From Pseudarthrobacter sulfonivorans (GTDB lineage: Bacteria; Actinomycetota; Actinomycetes; Actinomycetales; Micrococcaceae), in contig NZ_JANFCZ010000018.1 in assembly GCF_024391045.1 (NCBI RefSeq), positions 27,950 through 91,949 of the forward strand: DNA of 64,000 nt, read 5' to 3'. The notes under the pieces were generated by a model. The model ran no database searches and was not told the origin of the DNA. It worked only from the letters and a program-made list of their open reading frames with translations. Shown in pieces: positions 55,033 through 63,524 of this stretch. Position 1 is the stretch's first letter; each line of letters begins with the position of its first letter. The translations under genes and the position numbers were made by a program.

Positions 55033-55109
55033 CTGACCGGACCCGTTGTCGATGAGCACCCACAGGGGCGGCGATGCCCAGGAAGTACGGGTTATTGCTG
55101 TAGGCCAGA

Positions 55110-55451
55110 TGGGAGTGGTCCCGGAGGCAGGCGCCGAACGGCCGGGCCGGAACAGCGGCTGCGATGTAGTGAGCGTAGGACGCTGCTGAGTCGGTGGCGT
55201 GGCGTCCGATGGTCGTGGGGGAGTAGCCGAAGGTTTCGGCGGTGATGGCCCGGGTGCGAGTTTGGTGAGTTCGTAGAGTGTTCCCTGTCGCGCGGCCCGG
55301 GTGCTGAACAGCTTGCTGAGGCGTGTTGAGAGGTGCCCGGGGTGGATGTGACGCCCGGGTGAGGCCCCACGGAATACCCAAGCGGTGTTGTGATGTAAGG
55401 CGGTCAGGTCGTGGCCTGGGTTTGCGGCGAGTTCGCGCATGGCCGGCCCAG
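55110..55451 (-). pseudogene. C-terminal fragment of a tyrosine-recombinase-like gene
   Basis: Closely similar to the 3' part of the gene at 60358-61620, for example S-P-G-R-H-I-H-P-G-H-L-S-T-R-L-S-K-L-F-S-T-R-A-A-R and G-Y-S-P-T-T-I-G-R-H-A-T-D-S-A-A-S-Y-A. One base is missing near 55250, breaking the frame. Only about 100 codons are left. Confidence 0.8.
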
Positions 55452-55667
55452 TCAGTTCCGGCGGGCTTGATCGTGCTCGTGGATGAGTCCGAACGGAACG
55501 TCTGGCGAGAGGGCCACAGAGAAATGGTCAAAATCGTGTCGGGTCACGAGAACTCCGGGGCTCCGGTCGTCCAATTCATCATCATAAGCAGCCGCGACGG
55601 CGGCATTCAGTGTTTCGTACAGCTCTGTCTTGCGTTCAACCCGGAAGTCGGCGATAACCTGCTTCAT
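55452..55667 (-). CDS. Small conserved-looking hypothetical protein
   Basis: 71 residues (MKQVIADFRVERKTELYETL start), acidic, with the pattern G-V-L-V-T-R-H-D-F-D-H-F-S-V-A-L-S-P-D-V-P-F-G-L-I near its end. I have seen similar short proteins in Arthrobacter-like genomes beside recombinase genes (memory, not checked). It abuts the recombinase fragment. Function unknown. Confidence 0.6.
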   Translation of the reverse strand: MKQVIADFRVERKTELYETLNAAVAAAYDDELDDRSPGVLVTRHDFDHFSVALSPDVPFGLIHEHDQARRN

Positions 55668-55767
55668 CTCGTATCCTCTCGAAGTAGTTCGAATGTGGGT
55701 GGAAGCGCCAGCCCCCGTCGTTATGCTCTGCGGGCACCGTTATGCGGCGCCCGCAGAGCAATATGTT

Positions 55768-57324
55768 TCAGTCGTCCTGTGACGCCGTTTCCCAGTCGGG
55801 ACCGATGATCATGCGCCGGCGCCCGGCGTCGTAGGCCGGCCACATCGGGATGCCCGTGTGGCAGGGGTTCCGGGTCCGCGCGAAAGCGGTCCAGGCCAGA
55901 GCCATGTTCCGGGACGTCTCGTGACGGGACTCGGCAGTCCCGGCGAACACGGCCCGATCGACGTTGTTGAACGCGAATGGCAGATCGAGGCTGTGCGTGG
56001 CGCCCAGTAGCCCGTCCAGGACGTCGCTCGTGTGGGCGAATTCGTACAGGAAAACGGGCGCAGTCTGTGCCGCCTTCGTTTCAGCGATAGCGATTGCAGC
56101 TGCAGCGAAAGTGTGGCTGTTCACTACCCTCGCATACTGAAGGCGTACGGGTTCGTTGGGGTGCTCCGCCATGATTTTCTGGAGCAACACCGTACCGGCC
56201 GGACCGAAGTTGGCTGCGGCCAGCTCCAGGGCGGTGGCCTCGTTCAGAGTCGGGAAGGCGGGGTTTCCCACCATCAGGAGGCTCGGGTCGTGGCTAGCAA
56301 AGCCGAGCAGCATAGGGATGCCGTCTGCCGCAGGCGGAGCGCCGTCACTGAACGGATGGGCGGTGACAAATTCGCCGTCGAGCACCGGAGCCCAGCCAAA
56401 GGCCAGCGTCGCGGGAGCCTGGACCATCTCCATGCCAAACGCTGCCCCGAGAGGCGGCGAAATCCTGCGCTGGATCTCCAGCAGCTCACGCAGGGGCATA
56501 TCCCGCCAGGCCTCGACATCTCCTGCGCTGATGCCAGCTGCCTCTGCAGTCTGGGCTGCCAGTTGCGCAGCCGCCGCGGGTTCAGTCACCGCCAGGACAG
56601 GCCCGCTCATGTTGATAATCCTGTGGAAAAGTCCTTGAGCCGACGGCATGCCCAACAGCACATTTGCTTTCCCTCCGCCACCGGACTGCCCGAAGATGGT
56701 CACATTTTCGGGATCACCACCGAAGGCCGCAATGTTGTCCCGCACCCACTGCAGAGCCGCCACCAAGTCGAGCATTCCGGCGTTGGACGCGCCGCGGAAG
56801 CCATCGCCTTCAATGAAATCGAGGGGCAGGAAACCCATCAGCCCGAGACGGGCGTTGACGGTCACGACGACGACGTCCCCAACATGCGCCAGGTGATCTC
56901 CGTTGTACAGGGCGGACCCCGCGGAGCCGTGGACAAAACCGCCGCCGTGGAACCACACCATAACGGGCCGCTTGGCGTCATCGGTCGAAGAGGGGGTCCA
57001 GACGTTGAGGTTCAGGCAGTCTTCGCTCATCCGTGAGCCGTCCAGCGGGTGGCCGCCCTTAACGTACATCAGGTCATGGACGTCCTGGGCGCTGTTTGCC
57101 GAGCCGAGCCGCGTGTCCACCTGCGGTGCGGCGTCACCGAAGGAGAGTGCTTCGCGGACACCGCTCCACGGCTCAACCGGCCTGGGCGGGGCGAAGCGGC
57201 CATTGCCCGCCGTCGTCGCCCCGTAGGGGACTCCCAGGAATGATTCGATGCCGCGGAAGCGGATGCCGCGCAGGGTCCCCGCTGTAGTCCCGGTTACGAC
57301 AAAGTCATTTTCGAGGACGGGCAT
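55768..57324 (-). CDS. Type-B carboxylesterase
   Basis: 518 residues from ATG 57324, which overlaps the stop of the transporter gene (TGATG). A longer frame upstream runs through that gene and is rejected. Alpha/beta-hydrolase with F-L-G-V-P-Y-G, S-E-D-C-L-N-L-N-V-W, oxyanion-hole F-H-G-G-G-F, and nucleophile elbow G-Q-S-G-G-G. The His is in A-T-H-S-L-D-L-P-F. The acid residue normally in a K-D-E-G/E-D-E-G context is less clear (G-F-A-S-H-D-P). No signal peptide, so it works inside the cell on an imported ester. Confidence 0.92.
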   Translation of the reverse strand: MPVLENDFVVTGTTAGTLRGIRFRGIESFLGVPYGATTAGNGRFAPPRPVEPWSGVREALSFGDAAPQVDTRLGSANSAQDVHDLMYVKGGHPLDGSRMSEDCLNLNVWTPSSTDDAKRPVMVWFHGGGFVHGSAGSALYNGDHLAHVGDVVVVTVNARLGLMGFLPLDFIEGDGFRGASNAGMLDLVAALQWVRDNIAAFGGDPENVTIFGQSGGGGKANVLLGMPSAQGLFHRIINMSGPVLAVTEPAAAAQLAAQTAEAAGISAGDVEAWRDMPLRELLEIQRRISPPLGAAFGMEMVQAPATLAFGWAPVLDGEFVTAHPFSDGAPPAADGIPMLLGFASHDPSLLMVGNPAFPTLNEATALELAAANFGPAGTVLLQKIMAEHPNEPVRLQYARVVNSHTFAAAAIAIAETKAAQTAPVFLYEFAHTSDVLDGLLGATHSLDLPFAFNNVDRAVFAGTAESRHETSRNMALAWTAFARTRNPCHTGIPMWPAYDAGRRRMIIGPDWETASQDD

Positions 57325-58658
57325 CAGACTGCAACCTCGTCGATCTTGCGAAGATTCATGCCCTTGGTCTCTTTGCCGCTCCAACCCGCTACAGCGGCGA
57401 CCAGCATGCACGCGGAGGCGAAGATGGCTATCGGCAGCCAGCCGCCGGGTCCCTGGCCCTGGATGGCCTGCTCGATGGCGGGGGCGAAACCGGCGACCAG
57501 GAAGCCCAACTGGGTCCCTATGGCAACACCGGTGTACCGGACCTTCGTGGGGAACATCTCCGTGTACATCGAGGCTCCGACAGCATTGGCGCCGGATGCC
57601 ACGACGGAGAAGACGCACAGGATCATGACGATAAGGCCGAAGTTGCCGGTGCTGACGATCCCGAACGTCGGGAACCAGAGGATTGCTGCTGCGATCATGG
57701 TGCCGGTGAAGACGGGACGGCGGCCGACGCGGTCGGACAGGCTGGCCCAGAGCGGCTGGGCGACAAGGCCGACGACTCCGGCCACCACCGACGCGATCAG
57801 CATCTGGCTGGCGGGGATCTTGACGGTTCCAACGGCGTAGCCGAGAAGGAAGACGCTCAAGGTGCTTCCGCCGACAGCCAGGAAACTGCAGCCGACCACA
57901 CGGAGCACGGAGCGCCAGTGGTCGCGGAAAACTTCGAAGACCGGGACCTTGGCCTCGTTTCGGGCTTCCTTGGTTTCGAGGAACGCGTCGGTCTCATCCA
58001 CGCCCTTGCGGATGTACAAGCTGATCAGCATCAGCGGACCGGAGAGAAGGAACGGGATGCGCCAACCCCAGGACATTAAGGCCGACTGTTCCATGCTGGA
58101 AATCATGATGAATACCACCGAGGCCAGCAGCGTGCCCAGGGCCGTGCCCTGCATGGTCCAGCTTGTGTAGAGACCACGCTTGCCTTCGGGGGCGTGTTCC
58201 AGGGAGAGAGAATTTGAGCCTGCCTGCTCGCCGCCGGCAGAGAGTCCCTGCAGGAGGCGCAGGATAACAAGGATGATGGGAGCCGCGATGCCGATCGTGG
58301 CGTAGCCGGGAAGAAGGCCCACCAGGAAAGTGGCCGCGCCCATAAGGTTCAGCGTGATCATCAGCGTGCGCTTGCGGCCGATTCTGTCGCCAAGGCTGCC
58401 AAAGAGCAGTGCCCCGGCGGGTCGGGCAACATAGGCCACGCCGAACGTCGCAAAGGACGCGAGCAGCGCGCCTGTTGTGCCCAGCGGGGCGAAAAACACC
58501 TGGCCGAAAATGAGAGCGGACGCCGTGGCGAAAAGGGTGAAGTCGAAGTACTCGACTGTACTGCCGAACAGGGCGCTCAGTGCGGCGCGCTTGGCCATTC
58601 GGTTCTTTGGCTTGAGGGTGGCAGGCTCGGTGCCTGCAGACTGGACGCCTTGGCTCAT
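57324..58658 (-). CDS. MFS transporter, MHS type, co-transcribed with the esterase
   Basis: 444 residues from ATG 58658 (GAAGGAGAAA site). Seen: G-S-T-V-E-Y-F-D-F-T-L-F-A-T-A-S, loop motif GSLGDRIGRKRTLM, and R-L-L-Q-G-L-S-A-G-G-E-Q-A-G-S. It probably imports the ester or acid handled by the carboxylesterase, with which it overlaps by one base. The LysR gene next to it may control both. Confidence 0.92.
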   Translation of the reverse strand: MSQGVQSAGTEPATLKPKNRMAKRAALSALFGSTVEYFDFTLFATASALIFGQVFFAPLGTTGALLASFATFGVAYVARPAGALLFGSLGDRIGRKRTLMITLNLMGAATFLVGLLPGYATIGIAAPIILVILRLLQGLSAGGEQAGSNSLSLEHAPEGKRGLYTSWTMQGTALGTLLASVVFIMISSMEQSALMSWGWRIPFLLSGPLMLISLYIRKGVDETDAFLETKEARNEAKVPVFEVFRDHWRSVLRVVGCSFLAVGGSTLSVFLLGYAVGTVKIPASQMLIASVVAGVVGLVAQPLWASLSDRVGRRPVFTGTMIAAAILWFPTFGIVSTGNFGLIVMILCVFSVVASGANAVGASMYTEMFPTKVRYTGVAIGTQLGFLVAGFAPAIEQAIQGQGPGGWLPIAIFASACMLVAAVAGWSGKETKGMNLRKIDEVAV

Positions 58659-58782
58659 GGGTTTCTCCTTCGAAACGCTGGACGGACTGTGGCAATCGCT
58701 TGCCAAAAGTGATTCAACCCACTGTCCCAAAGCAGATCCATAAGCGTCCAATGGCGATTTCTTATGTGTTCGATAAGAGTAG

Positions 58783-59685
58783 CTAATAGACGGCGGTAGG
58801 AAACTGCTGGTCAATGACCTCCAGGACCCGACTCAACGCCCCGAACCTTTGGGCTGACCGCCAGGCCACCACCGTGTAGAAGTACCGCTCCACGTCCGTT
58901 AGGCCCAGGAATGCCAAAGCTCCAGGTGATTCGTCCGTAAAGCGTGACGGCAGCACGGTGATCCCGCTACCTGCTGCCACCAGGGCCATCACGGTCAGCG
59001 TGTCCGGGACCTCTTGCACGACGCGAGGCCGGAAGCCTGCATCAAGGCAGGCCTCGATGGCTTGGTCGCGCAACTGCAGTCCCGAGGCCAGATCGGTGAG
59101 GATAAAGGGCGCGTCAGAGAAATCGCTAAGCCTCACCATTTCCTTTGTCGCCAGCGGATGGTCGGAGGCAACGACGACACAAAGCCGCTGTGAGGTGAGC
59201 CGCCGGGTGGAAACCCCCGGCACGCTACGTTGCATCGCGGTGAAGCCCACGTCCAGGTTGTCCGCCTGCAGAAGGTCCATAATGCCGGAGCTCGAATGTG
59301 ACGCAGTAATCCGCAACTCTATCTCTGGGTATAGTTCCCGCACCGCTCTCGCAAGGCTGGCCACCGTCGCCGTCGACAATGTTCCCGCGAACCCGACCCG
59401 CACGACACCCCGGTCCGTATCGCCGGAATTGCGCGCCGCGCGCACGGCGTTGTCCGCTGTCCTTAGCGTCTCCACGCAGAGCGGCAGAAAGCCCAAACCG
59501 GCGGGTGTCAGCCTGACGTTACGGCCGGTGCGGTCTACAAGCTCAACGCCCACATCCTTCTCCAGCTGATGGATTTGCTGGCTGACCGCAGGCTGCGTCA
59601 AGTGCAGCGTTTGGGCGGCACGGCCATAGTTAAGTTCAGTAGCTACTGCCACGAAGGTGCGCATCCATCGAAGTTCCACCGGCAC
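58783..59685 (-). CDS. LysR-family transcriptional regulator
   Basis: 300 residues; HTH E-L-N-Y-G-R-A-A-Q-T-L-H-L-T-Q-P-A-V-S-Q-Q-I near residue 17, and a full effector domain with V-R-V-G-F-A-G-T-L-S. It is upstream of the transporter and esterase genes on the same strand (124 bases). Likely their regulator; it is unusual for LysR genes to lie in the same direction as the target, though not rare. Confidence 0.9.
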   Translation of the reverse strand: MPVELRWMRTFVAVATELNYGRAAQTLHLTQPAVSQQIHQLEKDVGVELVDRTGRNVRLTPAGLGFLPLCVETLRTADNAVRAARNSGDTDRGVVRVGFAGTLSTATVASLARAVRELYPEIELRITASHSSSGIMDLLQADNLDVGFTAMQRSVPGVSTRRLTSQRLCVVVASDHPLATKEMVRLSDFSDAPFILTDLASGLQLRDQAIEACLDAGFRPRVVQEVPDTLTVMALVAAGSGITVLPSRFTDESPGALAFLGLTDVERYFYTVVAWRSAQRFGALSRVLEVIDQQFPTAVY

Positions 59686-59909
59686 AGCCTAAACCCCGCG
59701 CTCCCTCCCGAGCCAAGAAACTGCGGAGGAATTCTCGTGCTGCTACGAACGCTTTGACCGCCAAAACTTACGGCTTCATCAACCTCACGGGCGGGCGTGA
59801 CGAAATCTGCTCGTAGTGCACCGCTGCTGGAGACCGCGGATGGACCGCGATTCAGCCGGCTGTCTCTCGCTGTCCGTTCTCAATGTAGTTGTCAGTGTGA
59901 CGTGGGAAC

Positions 59910-60176
59910 TGACAGATTGGATGAGACAGATCTGGTCGGATTCTTTCTCATCCCTGTTGTCAGTTCCGTAATGCGTTAACGGGCCTAGCGGATGTCCAAC
60001 CGGCTACACCGGAGCATTCCGGCCATCCCACAACGCGAGAATCCGCGCCGCATGAGTCATATTCGTCGGCAGGGACCTCAAAAACTTCGCACGCAGCCGC
60101 GCTGACATCTTAATTGAGAATCGTCCAAAGCCGTACACTGACGCGTTGAATGCGAAAACTGACATCTGGAATGAGA
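59910..60176. repeat. Five copies of a 17-bp motif (TGACAnnTnGAATGAGA)
   Basis: Copies at 59910-59926 (+), 59946-59962 (-), 60103-60119 (+), 60139-60155 (+) and 60160-60176 (+), with a few differences each. The first two form an inverted pair. They lie in the gene-free 670 bp between the LysR gene and the recombinase-like gene. Multiple short sites like this are typical of the ends of transposons bound by a TnsB/Mu-type transposase. Confidence 0.6.
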
Positions 60177-60357
60177 ACGGACATGTGCCCCTGCAAGGCC
60201 ACTCCCCCAGCGGTTTTTAACTGGCATGCACGGGTATTCATGGGGCGGGAGTAGCACCCCGGGGGCACAAGCAACATCGAGTCGTATCTCGGACCGGCCT
60301 TGAACATCGCCAATATGGACTGGGAAGAGTTCGCCGACATGGCCGAGTGATGGGGTT

Positions 60358-61620
60358 TTAGGGGTTTTGCCTGACAGCTTTTGCTGCAGCGACGTACTGG
60401 GCGTAAGCGGCGGCCGAATCGGTGGCGTGGCGTTCGATGGTGGTAGGCGAGTAGCCCAAGGTCTCGGCGATGATGGCCACGGGTGCGAGTTTGGTGAGTT
60501 CGTGGAGAGTACCGAGCCTCGCAGCCCGTGTGCTGAACAGCTTGCTGAGGCGCGTTGTGAGGTGTCCGGGATGGATGTGACGTCCGGGCGAGGCGCCGCG
60601 GAATACCCACGTGGTATTGGGATGTGAGGCGGTCAGGTCGTGCCTTGGGTTTGCAGCGAGTTCGCGCCAAGGCTTGTCCAGTGGATCCGGCAGGGCGATC
60701 TGGATTGTCCCGAGCTGGATGGTGACCAGTTCTTCGGTGATGCTCACGTCGTTCCAGGTTAGCCGTGCGATGTTTTCGGCCTGTTGTCCGAAAACGAGGA
60801 TGAGGATCGCGGCGGCTCTGTCACGCGTTTCTAGTCCGTCGTCGATGACTCGTTTGAGCGCTTCGTCCTGTCCGGGCTTGGCGAGTCTTGGGCTGGTGCC
60901 GCGGCGGTGCGGAACGATTGTGAGCCCGGCTGGGGCGGCTTTGGTTTTGATGGCCCATTTGAGGAAGCGCTCGGCGATGCGCCGGGTTGTGGGCCCTTCT
61001 GCCTGCCATGCGTCGAGGTGGGATTGCTGCAGCTCGGGCAGTTTGATGTCGTGGCCGGTGAGCCAGTTCAGCAGGTCGATGGCGACGGTGACTTCCTGTT
61101 TGGCACGCAGGAAGGTGCCGCGGGCGACTTCGTCCATGTGGTTCATTCGTCGTTGGTGGTGCCAGCGGATGTAGCGGCGGATCACGTCAAGATGCTGAGG
61201 GTCCTTCACGCGTTCGATGGCGTCTGCCGCCCAGCTGTCGTAGCGCATCCGCAGTTCGTCGCGTTGGGGGAGCACCCCGTGTTCTGTGAGGAGTCCGCGG
61301 ACGTATTCGCGGGTGCGTGAGGCGGGCAGTTCGTCGAAGGTTTCGTGGGTGATCTCGGGTGCGACCGCGAGGTTGGAAAGGAACGCGGTGACGTGCTTCT
61401 GGCGGATCCAGGTCAGGCCACTGTTGGCCCGTTTCATCGACTTCAGCGCGGCCGCCAGCGGGATCAGATCGTTGGCCATGGATCCGGTGGCCGGGTCGGT
61501 GAGCAGGTCATCTACGACATTGCCAAGGACGCAGGTCCAGCATCGCCCGCCGCTGTGAAGCTCGTCCTCGGCTCCGCAGGTCTCGCAGCATTCGCGGGAC
61601 AAATCCCGGAACGGCACCAA
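60358..61620 (-). CDS. Atypical tyrosine-recombinase-like protein with an N-terminal zinc finger
   Basis: 420 residues. The N-terminus has C-C-E-T-C...C-W-T-C, a likely zinc ribbon. The C-terminal half has the integrase-like end (A-E-T-L-G-Y-S-P-T-T-I-E-R-H-A-T-D-S-A-A-A-Y-A-Q-Y) with a candidate nucleophile Tyr. The first catalytic Arg is not seen at its expected place (V-F-G-Q-Q-A-E-N-I-A-R-L-T-W) and the H-x-x-R motif is not obvious, so it may be a recombinase relative with altered or no catalysis. It overlaps no neighbour. A broken partial copy lies at 55.1-55.5 kb. Confidence 0.75.
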   Translation of the reverse strand: MVPFRDLSRECCETCGAEDELHSGGRCWTCVLGNVVDDLLTDPATGSMANDLIPLAAALKSMKRANSGLTWIRQKHVTAFLSNLAVAPEITHETFDELPASRTREYVRGLLTEHGVLPQRDELRMRYDSWAADAIERVKDPQHLDVIRRYIRWHHQRRMNHMDEVARGTFLRAKQEVTVAIDLLNWLTGHDIKLPELQQSHLDAWQAEGPTTRRIAERFLKWAIKTKAAPAGLTIVPHRRGTSPRLAKPGQDEALKRVIDDGLETRDRAAAILILVFGQQAENIARLTWNDVSITEELVTIQLGTIQIALPDPLDKPWRELAANPRHDLTASHPNTTWVFRGASPGRHIHPGHLTTRLSKLFSTRAARLGTLHELTKLAPVAIIAETLGYSPTTIERHATDSAAAYAQYVAAAKAVRQNP

Positions 61621-61941
61621 TCACTGCAACCCCTAAACCATGGAAACATGCATTAGATGCAGGAAACCTACAGCGACAAGGGATCCGCGGGCAAATTCAG
61701 TCTTGAGGCTAAGGCGGCCTCGTCCGTCACGATCCCTATCTGAGCTGCAAAAACGCCGAATTAGTCACGGAACGGGAGTTCTCGCAGCTACTTCTACTCC
61801 CGCTGTTTAACTGCCGATAATGAACCTTTCGTAAAGCTGGCCCGGGCCCGACAACACCGTGCTTGCTGGGAGCGGCCGGAACTGGTGGCCACTTTGATCC
61901 GTCCATGGTCGGAGCCAATTCAGGGTTATCCACGCCTGGAA
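61621..61941. other. Gene-free gap of about 320 bp
   Basis: I see no gene or clear structure. It lies between the 5' end of the recombinase-like gene and the stop of the hypothetical membrane-protein gene. Confidence 0.5.
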
Positions 61942-62550
61942 CTAGGCCAAGTTGGTTGATGGATAGTCTTCGTCGCTTCGCCATTGGTCGTAGCGGACGA
62001 CGACCAGAGGCTTCCTGCGATTTCCAACCAACCAACGACCAAGATGGGCTTGGGCCTGCTCAACGTAGGTGTAGCCGATGTCCCACCAGTGTGTGTCGAA
62101 GGTCCTCATCTCCAAGTCTTCAATCCGAGGGTCTGCCGCTATCGATGCCGGCGGCCCAAAGCAGTTGGCCATTGCGTGGCGAACGCTCATCCGCAGATGT
62201 TTCACTCCCGTCGGAAGCAGTTGCTCCCAACGCCGACACGTTCGTTCGAAATCGAGTATGACTCTACTGATTTCCCCCTTGGCTGGAAGCCTTGCGTCGG
62301 CGTGTTCCAGGACTGCCAAGACTCCTTCCAGGGCTTCCCTGACATGTTCCACCGCACGCTGTTGAGCCTCTTCAGAGACACGACGGCGCTGAAGAATTTC
62401 GCCGCGTACAAGCGCGAGTGCAGACAATGCCAGCGCCATGGCCGCGATAGTTGTTTGCATATCCATAGGCCAGACCCTAGTCCACGAGAATCCGTCGACC
62501 GGCCTCTGCACGCGGCTCCTTTGCTTCTGCGGAGCTTCGGTGTCCGTCAT
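61942..62550 (-). CDS. Hypothetical membrane-anchored protein
   Basis: 202 residues with one membrane helix (about residues 31-48, TIAAMALALSALALV), then a basic, probably coiled-coil stretch (R-G-E-I-L-Q-R-R-R-V-S-E-E-A-Q-Q-R-A-V-E-H-V) and a soluble domain ending W-D-I-G-Y-T-Y-V-E-Q-A-Q-A-H-L. Similar to small hypothetical proteins of accessory regions; no known family recognised. Confidence 0.65.
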   Translation of the reverse strand: MTDTEAPQKQRSRVQRPVDGFSWTRVWPMDMQTTIAAMALALSALALVRGEILQRRRVSEEAQQRAVEHVREALEGVLAVLEHADARLPAKGEISRVILDFERTCRRWEQLLPTGVKHLRMSVRHAMANCFGPPASIAADPRIEDLEMRTFDTHWWDIGYTYVEQAQAHLGRWLVGNRRKPLVVVRYDQWRSDEDYPSTNLA

Positions 62551-62732
62551 GGCGCCCCACTGGGCTAAATGGTGGCCTGGCCGCGTTCCGCATGTTGGGC
62601 TGAACCGACCCTCATCTGTCGGGACCGTGCGGTGAAGTAGTCCAGCTTCGATATTCTGGCAACTAAAGTCTTAGGGAAGTTGGGGAAGTTGGGGAAGATG
62701 GACAGGGCCACCCAAGCTCACGACAGTGCGAT

Positions 62733-63524
62733 TTGTTCGTGACGAACTGCAAAGGTTGGATTGGGAAGATCAGGCCCCTACATCTAGCGACGTTCGGTTT
62801 TTCGACACCAGAGCACATGACCGTTCAGGACTGCTTGTTGGAAGGTGAAGAGACGGGGCTCCAGGAACTGGCTTCCTATCTGCGCGGTGAGCAGGACGAA
62901 GCTGACCTCGTCGCCGGAGCAAGCGCCCAGCAGCCCATTCCTCTGAAGGTTTTCGCATCGCATCTCGCGGCTCACCGTGGCGTCGTGAGCACCTACGCCG
63001 CGGAGTTCCAGAAGTACGGCATCGAGCTGTTCGTGGCCCACGACTCCATCGAGCCAGACGCAGTCTGGGCGGACGAGATTGTGCTGAGTCTTCGTACAGC
63101 AAATTGCGGAATCGTGTTCCTTCACGACGGGTTCAATGCCAGCGGATGGTGTGACCAGGAAGTTGGCTGGCTGCTAGGGCGCGGAATACCTGTTCCAGTG
63201 CTCAAGTTCGGAGCCACCGCACCATATGGTCCACTCGGCTTCAAGCAAGCCATCAATGTGGCCGGACGCTACCACGAGCCGGTGGTTGCCGAGACCCTTA
63301 CTGTCCTGCGGAATAGTCCTGCGATTGCTCCCAATCTCATTGAGTCCCTAGTCGTCGGACTGGAGCGCTCACCAAACTTCCACACCACCGACCTGATTTG
63401 GATGCAGCTACAGACCTACCGAGAGCTGACGACGGAGCAGACGGAGCGGGTACTGCAGGCTGCCACCGGGAACACCCAGGTTCGGAACGCCTCCTGCCCT
63501 GGCGACGCCATGGGGCGGACTTAA
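62733..63524 (+). CDS. TIR-domain protein (likely NAD-consuming or defence-related)
   Basis: Up to 263 residues. The TIR domain covers about residues 73-175: K-V-F-A-S-H-L-A-A-H-R, G-I-E-L-F-V-A-H-D-S-I-E-P, C-G-I-V-F-L-H-D-G-F-N-A-S-G-W-C-D-Q-E-V-G-W-L-L-G. The W-C-x-x-E places a Glu where the catalytic residue of NADase TIR domains sits. The first 28 residues do not look native, and ATG 62817 may be the true start; a different frame upstream (VRFVRDELQRLDWEDQAP) suggests a frameshift. A short GGGAAGTTG repeat precedes the gene. Confidence 0.8.
   Translation: MFVTNCKGWIGKIRPLHLATFGFSTPEHMTVQDCLLEGEETGLQELASYLRGEQDEADLVAGASAQQPIPLKVFASHLAAHRGVVSTYAAEFQKYGIELFVAHDSIEPDAVWADEIVLSLRTANCGIVFLHDGFNASGWCDQEVGWLLGRGIPVPVLKFGATAPYGPLGFKQAINVAGRYHEPVVAETLTVLRNSPAIAPNLIESLVVGLERSPNFHTTDLIWMQLQTYRELTTEQTERVLQAATGNTQVRNASCPGDAMGRT

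Noticed and set aside
57325..57618. N-terminal extension of the carboxylesterase on the same frame
   Set aside because: It lies inside the transporter gene, has arginine-rich shadow composition and no ribosome site; the ATG at 57324 is coupled to the transporter stop.
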